A stretch of DNA of 50,383 nt from a virus: the IMG/VR virus record IMGVR_UViG_3300014501_000006, positions 1 through 50,383 of that record; one strand, written 5' to 3'. The notes beneath the pieces were generated by a model. It was not told the origin of the DNA. It ran no database searches and was given only the letters and a program-made list of their open reading frames with translations. Of the stretch, positions 14,422-20,906 are shown piece after piece. The position numbers were made by a program, and so were the translations under genes. The number at the start of each line of letters is the position of its first letter. Position 1 is the first letter of the stretch.

Positions 14422-15056
14422 GGGTTCTCATTGCCTGCGAGTTTTCGGGGGTTGTGCGGGAGGCTTTTCGCCGGCGCGGTCATGATGCCTGGAGTTGCGA
14501 TTTGTTGCCGAGCGAGATTCCGGGCCCGCACATCGAGGGCGACGTACTGGAGCATTTGGACGAGGGATGGGGCTTGATGGTCGCGCATCCCCCCTGCACG
14601 CGGCTGACGAACTCCGGCGTGGTATGGCTGGAGAAACGCAACCTCTGGAAAGAACTAGACATGGCCGCGTGTTTCTTTCGGCAGCTTCTCAAGGCTCCCG
14701 TCGAACGGATCGCTGTGGAGAATCCTATTCCGCATCGCTACGCATTGGAGTGCATCGGACGCAAATACGATCAGATCATTCAGCCTTGGATGTTCGGACA
14801 TACGGAGAGCAAGGCGACATGTTTGTGGCTGAAGAATCTGCCGCCCCTAGCTCCGACGCACAGGGTAAAACAGCAAATGCTGACCCTCCCGAAGCGCGAA
14901 CAGCAGAAAATGCACTGGATGCCGCCGGGCCCCGACCGATGGAAGAATCGATCGCGGACCTATCAGGGAATAGCAGAAGCGATGGCCGAGCAGTGGAGCA
15001 ACGATGCCCGGCACAATCCAGTTCGACACTTAGAATTCGATCATAGAGAGCGGTAG
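14418..15056 (+). CDS. Methyltransferase-like protein (C5-cytosine-type Pro-Cys motif)
   Basis: The 212-residue protein starts MRVLIACEFSGVVREAFRRR, an AdoMet-binding FSG motif as in Dcm enzymes. GHDAWSCDLLPSE, HIEGDV and MVAHPPCTRLTNSG follow, where the PPC would hold the catalytic Cys. VAVENP-like (RIAVENPIP) matches the ENV motif. This compact form without target-recognition domain is common in phages and its activity is unproven. It is the last gene of the rightward early operon and meets the leftward operon 27 bases on. Confidence 0.75.
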   Translation: MRVLIACEFSGVVREAFRRRGHDAWSCDLLPSEIPGPHIEGDVLEHLDEGWGLMVAHPPCTRLTNSGVVWLEKRNLWKELDMAACFFRQLLKAPVERIAVENPIPHRYALECIGRKYDQIIQPWMFGHTESKATCLWLKNLPPLAPTHRVKQQMLTLPKREQQKMHWMPPGPDRWKNRSRTYQGIAEAMAEQWSNDARHNPVRHLEFDHRER

Positions 15057-15083
15057 CCATTCCCGTAATCTCCTTTGTGGTGC

Positions 15084-15302
15084 TCACTTGCGTTGTTCCT
15101 CGATGTAGCGGGTAGCGCAGAGGGCGCAGATTGCTTGGGGCTCGACTTCCCAATGCAGGTCGCTGCCGGTCGCGCGCCCAAGTTGCTCGCGAAATTCTGC
15201 TGGCGATAGCGCGTTGCAGATGGTGGGTTCGTAGGTGTTCCCGCATACGGTTTTGCCTTGCCCGCGATCGCGGTAGAGATGCTGAACGTTAACATTGGGC
15301 AT
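15084..15302 (-). CDS. 72-residue Cys-containing hypothetical protein
   Basis: Started at ATG 15302. The product has TVCGNTYEPTIC and QAICALCATRY, two Cys pairs that could form a zinc site, separated by a helical stretch. It is the last gene of the leftward transposase operon. No family recognised. Confidence 0.6.
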   Translation of the reverse strand: MPNVNVQHLYRDRGQGKTVCGNTYEPTICNALSPAEFREQLGRATGSDLHWEVEPQAICALCATRYIEEQRK

Positions 15303-15307
15303 GGCTT

Positions 15308-15403
15308 CTAGGTTTTGAGAATGTCGGTCACCGTGCAGACGCGCGAATAGCCCTTGTGCCTGCATTCCCTGAATTGCGTGCCAATTGGAAATTCCATTAC
15401 CAT
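15308..15403 (-). CDS. 31-residue peptide
   Basis: A strong GGGAGGAAA precedes ATG 15403. The product (MVMEFPIGTQFRECRHKGYS and on) is basic with two Cys. The upstream 26-residue gene ends within its first codons, so the two are probably coupled. Function unknown. Confidence 0.5.
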   Translation of the reverse strand: MVMEFPIGTQFRECRHKGYSRVCTVTDILKT

Positions 15404-15477
15404 TTTCCTCCCGAAATGAGCATCATTGTGCCGACAAACCAGCCTGTCACTGCTACCAGCAGAATTATTCCTACCAT
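15397..15477 (-). CDS. 26-residue transmembrane peptide
   Basis: The product starts MVGIILLVAVTGWFVGTMML, which is essentially one transmembrane helix. GGGGAC lies upstream of the ATG and the stop overlaps the next coding region. Such one-helix micropeptides often act on the host membrane or bind a larger membrane protein; nothing more can be inferred. Confidence 0.5.
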   Translation of the reverse strand: MVGIILLVAVTGWFVGTMMLISGGKW

Positions 15478-15527
15478 CGCCGTCCCCTATCGTGCGCTCT
15501 CGAATCGCTTGGTGAAATAAATGGGAA

Positions 15528-15662
15528 TTATTGATTTGAGTCCCTCTGTCGAAATTTACGTTGCTTCCGCCTACGTTTTTTCGCGGTCTCGCTTTTCGGC
15601 TTCGGGCGATAGGCGAGCACGCGATCTGCAACTGCATCTAATACTTCGGACGGCTTCTTCAT
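15528..15662 (-). CDS. 44-residue highly basic protein
   Basis: ATG 15662 overlaps the transposase stop (ATGA). The N-terminal half is a short helix (KKPSEVLDAVADRVLAYRPK); the remainder is very rich in Lys and Arg (ETAKKRRRKQRKFRQR), so it should bind nucleic acid. Being coupled to the transposase, it could be a DNA-binding partner. Confidence 0.6.
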   Translation of the reverse strand: MKKPSEVLDAVADRVLAYRPKPKSETAKKRRRKQRKFRQRDSNQ

Positions 15663-16600
15663 GCGGTCAACCTCGCAAAAGTCAGGCGTTTCCCGACCGT
15701 CAGGGCAATCATGCTGTCGAGCCGTTCCAGTGTGTGGCGCTTTACGTCGCCCTCGTTCAGTCGAAAGGCGAACTCGTTGACGTAGCGGCCAAGATGCTTG
15801 GTGCTGACCTTGTGGTAGACACCCACCACTCCGCGCTTGAGGACCGCCCAGACGCTCTCGATGCTGTTCACATGGACGTTCCCGCGCACATACTCGCGAG
15901 CGGTGTGATTGACGGTATCGTGCAGGAAGAACAAGCCACCCAAGCCTTCGTAAGCGCCGGAATCGTCGGTGTGGATCGTCGAGCCGGGTTCGACGTGATG
16001 ATGGATCGCGGCTTGAAGCGTGTTGCGGTCGGTAGCTTCGACGGGATGCGCGATCATGCGCCCACCACGCTCGCGCAAACCGATGACCGTCGTTTTTCCT
16101 ACCGCGCCGCGACCAGCGTGGAGCTTCTTGTATTCGTGCTTGTTGCCTTCCAATCCGCCGACGTGGGTTTCATCGACTTCGACGATGCCGCGCAATTTGT
16201 CGATGTCAGAGCCGCACGCTTCGCGCAACCGATGAAGCATGAACCACGCGGTTTTCTGGGTCACGCCGATCTGCTTGCTCAGTTGCAGCGACGAAATACC
16301 CTTGCGCGCGGTGACGAGCAGGTACATCGCGTAGAGCCACTTATGCAGGGGAACGTGGGAGCGCTCGAAGATAGTTCCGGTGCAGACTGTGAACGTCTCA
16401 GTAATTCGCTTGCCGTCCGCGCGGCGACAGCGATTGCAGCGATAGAAACCAGCGCGCTTGGTAGTCGCAATTTCGTGACTCGCGCAGACGGGACAGCGCA
16501 CGCCATCTGGCCAGAGCCGCGACTCGAAATAGACCCGCGCCGACTCCTTGTCGGGGAACATCTGGAAAAGCTGGAAGGTGCTAATTGTGATCTTGTCCAT
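15659..16600 (-). CDS. IS1595/ISXO2-type DDE transposase
   Basis: The 313-residue protein contains the complete family layout: an N-terminal zinc ribbon (CPVCASHEIATT, CNRCRRADG, about residues 36-62), a helical linker with a helix-turn-helix (SSLQLSKQIGVTQKTAWFML), and the catalytic domain with VDETHVGG (first Asp), IHTDDSGAY (second Asp) and HVNSIESVWAVLKRG (Glu). All catalytic residues are present and length is normal. No terminal inverted repeats or target duplication are visible. The gene is coupled to its neighbours inside an operon, so it appears to be a resident phage gene rather than a recent insertion. Confidence 0.9.
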   Translation of the reverse strand: MDKITISTFQLFQMFPDKESARVYFESRLWPDGVRCPVCASHEIATTKRAGFYRCNRCRRADGKRITETFTVCTGTIFERSHVPLHKWLYAMYLLVTARKGISSLQLSKQIGVTQKTAWFMLHRLREACGSDIDKLRGIVEVDETHVGGLEGNKHEYKKLHAGRGAVGKTTVIGLRERGGRMIAHPVEATDRNTLQAAIHHHVEPGSTIHTDDSGAYEGLGGLFFLHDTVNHTAREYVRGNVHVNSIESVWAVLKRGVVGVYHKVSTKHLGRYVNEFAFRLNEGDVKRHTLERLDSMIALTVGKRLTFARLTA

Positions 16601-16603
16601 TGC

Positions 16604-16798
16604 CTAATCCCGCTCCGCGATTCGCGGCTTCCACTTGTGGCCGCATTCGGCGCAGACGACGCGCGGCTCGCGAACGCCGTTGATCACGCGGCCTGCGAGA
16701 TACATCGAATATCGGCGTTTTCTGCAACGCGGACAGGTTCGCTCGATTTTGAACGCTTCGTATTGACTGCCCAAAGGACCGATTTGGAGTATTGCCAT
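16604..16798 (-). CDS. 64-residue zinc-ribbon protein
   Basis: The product has RTCPRCRKRRYSMYL and VVCAECGHKWKPR, a classic two-knuckle zinc ribbon with basic surroundings. GGGAGGCG lies 8 bases before the ATG. It precedes the transposase, itself a zinc-ribbon protein, and may be a nucleic-acid-binding partner. Confidence 0.7.
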   Translation of the reverse strand: MAILQIGPLGSQYEAFKIERTCPRCRKRRYSMYLAGRVINGVREPRVVCAECGHKWKPRIAERD

Positions 16799-16801
16799 GA
16801 C

Positions 16802-17017
16802 TTAACGCCTCCCAGCTTGCGGCAAATGCCAACGGATGGATTGTGGGCCGCGTGGCAGGCTGGTCGAACCATCGCGCTGAACAATCAAGCAAGTGTCGTC
16901 GTTAAACCGGACGTAAAAATAGTCCCTCTCAGGCATCGTTTTATGGGAGCCTTCGACCATCATGAAGCCTTTTTGTTTGAATGGGCCGACAACCGTTTTG
17001 ATGTTGAGGTTCATCAT
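16802..17017 (-). CDS. 71-residue hypothetical protein
   Basis: Three possible starts follow one another (GTG 17020, ATG 17017, ATG 17014); I use 17017. The product contains a beta-rich segment (DYFYVRFNDDTCLIVQRDGS) and a basic end. It is in the leftward transposase operon, immediately after the first gene's stop. No family recognised. Confidence 0.6.
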   Translation of the reverse strand: MMNLNIKTVVGPFKQKGFMMVEGSHKTMPERDYFYVRFNDDTCLIVQRDGSTSLPRGPQSIRWHLPQAGRR

Positions 17018-17022
17018 CACGC

Positions 17023-17238
17023 CTACTTAACCTCGCAAATTTCATCCCACATCGCTTGGCAGGTGACGCAGACATCGAAGTTCAGTTCTGAAGTCTCGCG
17101 TTGGCGTGGCGACCAAACCTCTTCGCCCCAAGTTACGCCATTGCCGTTCAAGGGTTCGATCTCTTCTCTCTTACGGCCACACAACGTTTTTAAGCTTTCT
17201 TCCTCAGCGAGGTGGACGTGCAGCATCTTGATTGCCAT
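17023..17238 (-). CDS. 71-residue hypothetical protein, first gene of transposase operon
   Basis: Start ATG 17238 has GGAGG 8 bases upstream; ATG 17244 is too close to it. The product has KTLCGRK and VCVTCQAMW, probably a zinc site, and an acidic middle. The predicted transcript start lies only about 13 bases before the ATG. Confidence 0.6.
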   Translation of the reverse strand: MAIKMLHVHLAEEESLKTLCGRKREEIEPLNGNGVTWGEEVWSPRQRETSELNFDVCVTCQAMWDEICEVK

Positions 17239-17257
17239 ATTCATAACCTCCACCATC

Positions 17258-17286
17258 AACGTAGCTCAGTGCTCTGCTTATGTCAA
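17258..17286 (-). promoter_or_regulatory. Promoter of the leftward transposase operon
   Basis: On the minus strand a perfect TTGACA (complement of 17281-17286) and TACGTT (complement of 17258-17263, a weak -10 with three matches) are 17 bases apart. The -35 lies within the loop and arm of the palindrome at 17269-17292. Confidence 0.6.
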
Positions 17287-17292
17287 GAGCAC
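17269..17292. promoter_or_regulatory. Operator palindrome GTGCTCT-N10-AGAGCAC
   Basis: Perfect 7-base arms around a 10-base spacer, covering the -35 and most of the spacer of the leftward promoter. A bound repressor dimer would block RNA polymerase. One more half-site GTGCTCT lies at 17391-17397 in the opposite, rightward promoter, so one regulator may control both operons. The helix-turn-helix proteins encoded at 8000-9390 are candidate ligands. Confidence 0.65.
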
Positions 17293-17330
17293 TCAAGTAA
17301 ATAATTCCCCAATATTTGGTACAGACGCGC

Positions 17331-17435
17331 GTGCCTGAAAATCTCGGGCAAGCCGCTGCGATAATCGCCAACCTGCTTCTCCCGCTTGACGTGCTCTATT
17401 TCCCTGCATTAAGAATCAGAGAGACGCAGCGATAG
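17331..17435 (+). pseudogene. Ghost copy of the 5' end of the connector-like gene (20906)
   Basis: From GTG 17331 the frame reads PENLGQAAAIIAN and then diverges, ending at TAG 17433. Codons 3-14 encode the same 12 residues as the start of the gene at 20906, and the five base differences over this 38-base match all fall on third codon positions. The rest shows no similarity and no ribosome site is present. It looks like a remnant of a related phage's structural gene left by recombination. Confidence 0.6.
17386..17416 (+). promoter_or_regulatory. Candidate rightward promoter to packaging/structural genes
   Basis: TTGACG (17386-17391, five of six) is followed after 17-18 bases by TTAAGA/TAAGAA. 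The operator half-site GTGCTCT begins on the last base of the -35. This is the only promoter-like signal found near the head of the long rightward structural operon, although the -10 is poor. Confidence 0.4.
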
Positions 17436-17450
17436 CGCCGTCATTCAACC

Positions 17451-17687
17451 ATGCCCCTAAAAGAAATCAACGCTACTCGCAAACCGAACGGCCAACTCAC
17501 CAGCGAAACCGCCTACCGTCTTAAACAACGCGCCGCTGGCCTCGCTCGCGCTCGCTCCCGTACCGATGGCTTCAAGCCTCTCATCGATGCCGCTCGCCTC
17601 TCTAACACTCGCCGCCGCATTCAAGGCTTGCAGGCGAAAATCATTAGCCTCGGCTTAGATTGTGAGCACGTCCGAGCTTGGCTATAG
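17451..17687 (+). CDS. 78-residue basic hypothetical protein
   Basis: The product is basic and helical (TAYRLKQRAAGLARARSRTD, then RLSNTRRRIQGLQAKIISLG) and could bind DNA. It lacks a Shine-Dalgarno site. It is the first ORF after the rightward promoter candidate. No family recognised. Confidence 0.5.
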   Translation: MPLKEINATRKPNGQLTSETAYRLKQRAAGLARARSRTDGFKPLIDAARLSNTRRRIQGLQAKIISLGLDCEHVRAWL

Positions 17688-17740
17688 CCCTCGCAGATAG
17701 CGAAACCCTTCTCGCAGAAAGCGTTCGCATAAGAACGATT

Positions 17741-17896
17741 ATGTCAACTAGCCTCAACCTGAGGCGCTACGTCAAGCATCGTGCCAACTGCCTCACCTGC
17801 TCAACTGGCAGGCTGCCCTGTGCGGAGGGTGTCCGGTCGCTGTGCCCTGTCGGGACGGGGGTGGAGCCCCACCGACGGGTTCGTAGATACTCTTGA
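17741..17896 (+). CDS. 51-residue Cys-rich hypothetical protein
   Basis: From ATG 17741 the product contains NCLTCSTGRLPC and a later Cys, resembling short phage proteins with an H-x3-C-x2-C pattern. There is only a weak ribosome site. It may be a minor zinc protein; confidence is limited. Confidence 0.4.
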   Translation: MSTSLNLRRYVKHRANCLTCSTGRLPCAEGVRSLCPVGTGVEPHRRVRRYS

Positions 17897-17909
17897 AGCC
17901 TCGCGACCA

Positions 17910-17989
17910 CCATCGTAAATTTTCCAAATTTCTACAAATTCTAGGGTAGGTGCTTGCGCAGAGCGTATAAGCGGTGATACGTATAAGCG
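17910..17989. other. AT-rich stretch and CGTATAAGCG direct repeats (origin or promoter candidate)
   Basis: Within this GC-rich genome 17910-17943 is conspicuously AT-rich (AAATTTTCC, AAATTTC, AAATTC). It is followed by two exact copies of CGTATAAGCG at 17964-17973 and 17980-17989, 16 bases apart. The gap before the next gene holds no other gene. Repeats beside an AT-rich stretch suggest an origin or protein-binding region; a promoter is another possibility. Confidence 0.35.
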
Positions 17990-17992
17990 CAT

Positions 17993-18310
17993 ATGCCTGA
18001 GAAGCATTGTGAGACGTGTCGGTGTTACCCTGATCCGGTGGCGCAGGCGATGGCGCGAAAGCGGTGGGAGAAGAAAGATGGACAGCATGAATCCGTTGCC
18101 AGACAATCGAGCGAATTGGGCGATGAGGGTGGAGGCGGCGAAGATGGCGACCGAGATCGTGAACGTGCATCTGCCCAGCACGACCATTCAGGCGATGTGG
18201 GTGGCTTGGTACAAGGCTGTGCTCCGCGTCCTGAGCGGGGAAGTACCGGAGGCTGCGTTCGGCATCCCAACCGCCGAGAATCCGGCTGTAAATACTGCGA
18301 GGTGATATGA
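17993..18310 (+). CDS. Possible small Cys protein with overlapping ORF tail
   Basis: The first ~30 residues (MPEKHCETCRCYPDPVAQAM, then ARKRWEKKD) look like a real small phage protein. From 18078 onward the ORF runs out of frame over the next gene with repetitive Gly/Asp/Arg composition. The genuine product may be shorter, perhaps ending by frameshift. Low confidence in the full length. Confidence 0.3.
   Translation: MPEKHCETCRCYPDPVAQAMARKRWEKKDGQHESVARQSSELGDEGGGGEDGDRDRERASAQHDHSGDVGGLVQGCAPRPERGSTGGCVRHPNRRESGCKYCEVI
18078..18305 (+). CDS. 75-residue hypothetical protein near terminase
   Basis: Started at ATG 18078 after GGGAGAAGAAAG. The product is helical (AMRVEAAKMATEIVNVHL, then AMWVAWYKAVLRVLSGEV). 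Position two genes ahead of the terminase allows a packaging role, but it is shorter than most small terminases. No family recognised. Confidence 0.6.
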   Translation: MDSMNPLPDNRANWAMRVEAAKMATEIVNVHLPSTTIQAMWVAWYKAVLRVLSGEVPEAAFGIPTAENPAVNTAR

Positions 18311-18534
18311 AGACCCAAAATCAGGTACGCAAGAAGGCCGCCGAACTTCAGGGGCCGTTGACCGAGTTCTTTCGAAAGCATTTGACGTCGGCGTATGGGG
18401 ATGAGGTGGATCAGTTGCGGGTGGTGGGGTATCTGTGCGAGATCGTGCAGGGGATGGTCGAAGTCGAGTTGAAGACCATCAAGATTCAGATGGAGATGGA
18501 AGATAAGCGTCGAATCGTCGTGGCAAATAACTGA
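18307..18534 (+). CDS. 75-residue helical hypothetical protein (small-terminase candidate)
   Basis: The product is charged and helical: NQVRKKAAELQGPLTEFFRK, then QLRVVGYLCEIVQGMVEVEL and a C-terminal amphipathic segment. It directly precedes the large terminase genes by one small ORF. Oligomeric small terminases are helical and sit here, so this is the most reasonable candidate, but no DNA-binding motif is evident. Confidence 0.5.
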   Translation: MKTQNQVRKKAAELQGPLTEFFRKHLTSAYGDEVDQLRVVGYLCEIVQGMVEVELKTIKIQMEMEDKRRIVVANN

Positions 18535-18626
18535 GTCTTGTTTAGGGGGTGAGATCAGGCGCCACGATAAACGTGGGCTTCAGTCTGGGTAGGCCCCCAT
18601 CCCTAAAGAGGACTCAAATAATTGAG

Positions 18627-18821
18627 ATGGACGACCTGCTTTTCGCAATTTGGAGCGAGGGACAGTACCTGAGCATCGAGAATGCGCGGGCGCAAAGATT
18701 TCCGCGCAACATCGTCGCGATCGCTCGACCTCGTTGGATAGTTTATATTGAGGGTGGACCAGTTTTTCGGCCCCCTGATTCGCTAATGCACGTTCTACGC
18801 GAAGCACCTGATACCTTCTGA
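18627..18821 (+). CDS. 64-residue hypothetical protein
   Basis: From ATG 18627 the product is beta-rich (LLFAIWSEGQYLSIENARAQ, then RPRWIVYIEGGPVFRPPDSL). A GTG at 18549 would add 26 poorly conserved-looking residues. Its stop overlaps the terminase ATG at 18821 (TGATG). Function unknown. Confidence 0.5.
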   Translation: MDDLLFAIWSEGQYLSIENARAQRFPRNIVAIARPRWIVYIEGGPVFRPPDSLMHVLREAPDTF

Positions 18822-20080
18822 TGGCTCGCGGCTCCAAAAAGGTCAAGAAGCGGGCTAAGCCGTCGCCGCAGGTCATCGAGACCCTCCTGAACGAGATGGA
18901 GGCGAAGGGGGAGCATCCGAGCACTGGCAGCGAGGATAACGTCAGGGAATGGCTCCAGAATCACTCGGAGCGGGAACTGTGGTTCTTCAGCCGCTGGATT
19001 CTCGGCAACGACCATCTCGCCCTCGGCTCCTACCACCGCCGCATCATGTGCCCCTTCCTGACCGACTTCACTCGTAGCTACCTGAAATTACTCATGGTGC
19101 CGATGGGGCATCTCAAGACGACCGTGGCGTCAAGAAGTATGCCGCTGCACGTACAGATTCAGCCACGGGTCCACAACATCTACCATGAGATGATGACGGG
19201 CTCGAACATGCGGGTGCTGCTGGCGAACGAAAACGAGCAGAAGAGCAAGGAAAACCTGTACGTCATCCAGCAGCATTGCGAGCAGAATGCGTGGCTGCCG
19301 TGGCTGTGGCCTAATGTGTTCTGGGACGATCCGAGGTCAGAGAGTCCGCGCTGGACGGATAGCCAGATTGAGTTGAAGCGGACGCAGTATTGGGCGGAAG
19401 CCAACATCTCGGCGGTCGGCATCAAGACCGGCTTCATCGGCAAGTATTTCGACATGATCATTGGCGACGACGTGGCGGCGCTGGAAGCCTCCCAGAATCC
19501 GCCGCTGATGGATCGGGTGCGCAAGTGGCGGAGTTCCGCCAAGACGCGGTTCTACGACAAGCGGCGCCGGATGTTCATCGGAGTGGGCACCCACTGGGGC
19601 AGCAACGACGTGTACGTGGACTGGAAGAAAGACCCCGACGTGGACATCCTGATCGAGTCGGTCAGCAGCATAGATGAGACGACGCACCAGGAGGTGCCGC
19701 TATGGCCGGAGAAATTCCCTCTCGACATCATCGATAATTTAAGGAAGGGGATGGACCCGATCGAATGGGCGCTCTGGTACATGAACAAGCCGGTGCCGGT
19801 CGGATACACGGCGCTGAACTGGAACGATCTCCGGGAGTATCATCTAAGTGCGGACGGCAAGGAGCTTTACTTTGAAGACTCCCGAATGGACGAGCGGATC
19901 ACGCAACGCTACGACCGAATATCCCGGAATCTCGGGTTTGTCATTGGAAGCTCAAAATACGATCCTGCCAACGCCAAGCCCCGAACCCGCGCGCCTCGCG
20001 GCATGGATCAGGACTTCTACGAGCACATGCGCACTAAATATCCCGAAAAAGTGAAGGATGCAGACACTCCAAATCAATAA
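18821..20080 (+). CDS. terL: Terminase large subunit, ATPase domain (split gene)
   Basis: The 419-residue protein matches the packaging ATPase half of TerL: LLMVPMGHLKTTVASRSM is the Walker A-like loop (GHLKTT), RVLLANENEQKSKENL a following helix, and YFDMIIGDDVAALEASQ the Walker B with tandem Asp. Later GVGTHWGSNDVY is the C-motif-like coupling strand. It ends at TAA 20078-20080 without a nuclease domain, which is encoded in the next ORF. It drives DNA translocation into the prohead. Confidence 0.85.
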   Translation: MARGSKKVKKRAKPSPQVIETLLNEMEAKGEHPSTGSEDNVREWLQNHSERELWFFSRWILGNDHLALGSYHRRIMCPFLTDFTRSYLKLLMVPMGHLKTTVASRSMPLHVQIQPRVHNIYHEMMTGSNMRVLLANENEQKSKENLYVIQQHCEQNAWLPWLWPNVFWDDPRSESPRWTDSQIELKRTQYWAEANISAVGIKTGFIGKYFDMIIGDDVAALEASQNPPLMDRVRKWRSSAKTRFYDKRRRMFIGVGTHWGSNDVYVDWKKDPDVDILIESVSSIDETTHQEVPLWPEKFPLDIIDNLRKGMDPIEWALWYMNKPVPVGYTALNWNDLREYHLSADGKELYFEDSRMDERITQRYDRISRNLGFVIGSSKYDPANAKPRTRAPRGMDQDFYEHMRTKYPEKVKDADTPNQ

Positions 20081-20693
20081 GCTCTACAAGGTCGCCATGC
20101 TCGACCCTGCCGGAGGTCCGGTATCGGGAACCAAGCAGTCGGGCCGCTCACGCGCCTCGATCACGGTGGTGGGCGAGGATGACCTTGAGCGAGTAGTGAT
20201 ATTGGAGGCGTGGGCGAAGCGCATCGCACCGGACCAACTCATCGACCGGACTTTCGAGATGCAGGAGCGGTGGAGGCCAGCGGTGTTCGGAATCGACGCG
20301 AGCGGCCCGCAATTGGTGTTCTATCAAATGCTGCTCAAGGAAGCGCGCGAACGCGGCATCAAGTGGAGTCCTCGCCCGATCGCTATGAAGATGGAAAAGA
20401 CCGACTCCATCGAGAAGGCGATTCAGCCGGTAGCCGCTGCCGGACGGCTCATCCGTCCCCCCGAAAAGGAGTGCTACCCGTTGGCCGACGAGTGGCGCAA
20501 CTTCCCCGATGGAATCTACCGCGATAACCTCGACACGCTGGCGTGGTGCATCCGGCTGCTTCCGTCTGTACTGCCGGCGCATCTCAGAATGATGAGCGAG
20601 AACCAGTTGAGGCACTATCTCGAACGGACGGGACTGCCGCAGGACATGATCGAGAATCAACTTGCCCAACGTGCCAGTTTCGCGGATAAGTGA
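20058..20693 (+). CDS. terL: Terminase large subunit, RNase H-like nuclease domain (split gene)
   Basis: The 211-residue product begins close to VAMLDPAGG, the first acidic strand of the TerL nuclease. It continues with VFGIDASGPQLVFYQML, the second acidic residue, and later YRDNLDTLAWCIRLLPSVL, the third. This domain cuts concatemeric DNA. Its frame is +1 relative to the ATPase ORF and overlaps it by 23 bases. A TGA in this frame lies just before ATG 20058, so it is independently started. The two chains probably associate as one terminase. Confidence 0.85.
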   Translation: MQTLQINKLYKVAMLDPAGGPVSGTKQSGRSRASITVVGEDDLERVVILEAWAKRIAPDQLIDRTFEMQERWRPAVFGIDASGPQLVFYQMLLKEARERGIKWSPRPIAMKMEKTDSIEKAIQPVAAAGRLIRPPEKECYPLADEWRNFPDGIYRDNLDTLAWCIRLLPSVLPAHLRMMSENQLRHYLERTGLPQDMIENQLAQRASFADK

Positions 20694-20696
20694 GGC

Positions 20697-20906
20697 ATGG
20701 TCAGAAAATACTCATGTATTAATCATGCCGACTGCGAGTTCATCGATGTCGAACTCGAATACACCGAGACTAAGGAACCATCTGTTCGCACGAGTATCGA
20801 TGGAAAGCCACATTTGCTCTTTCGGTCTGAGGACCGACAGAGAGTCCTAGCTCAGTTAAAGGAACATGGGGCGTCACGAAAACGATATGACTTTAGCGAT
20901 GCCTGA
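20697..20906 (+). CDS. 69-residue hypothetical protein
   Basis: Lies 3 bases after terminase and overlaps the next ATG (TGATG). The product has an early Cys pair (YSCINHADCEF) and acidic central region. No family recognised. Confidence 0.55.
   Translation: MVRKYSCINHADCEFIDVELEYTETKEPSVRTSIDGKPHLLFRSEDRQRVLAQLKEHGASRKRYDFSDA

Noticed and set aside
15397-15662. Terminal inverted repeat of an insertion sequence left of the transposase
   Set aside because: This side is filled by overlapping small genes, and no sequence matches an inverted copy near 16600-17000.
15521-17338. 605-codon open frame on the plus strand opposite the transposase operon
   Set aside because: It mirrors the coding frames of several real leftward genes with good ribosome sites and overlaps, has no start signal and shows no domain. 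It is an antisense artefact of GC-rich codons.
17840-17880. GC-rich hairpin near 17850 as a terminator
   Set aside because: A short GGTGG/CCACC pairing exists but lies inside a possible small gene and lacks a T-run.
20040-20080. Programmed -1 frameshift site in the terminase
   Set aside because: The needed change is +1, and a TGA in the second frame directly before its ATG blocks continuous decoding; independent initiation is simpler.
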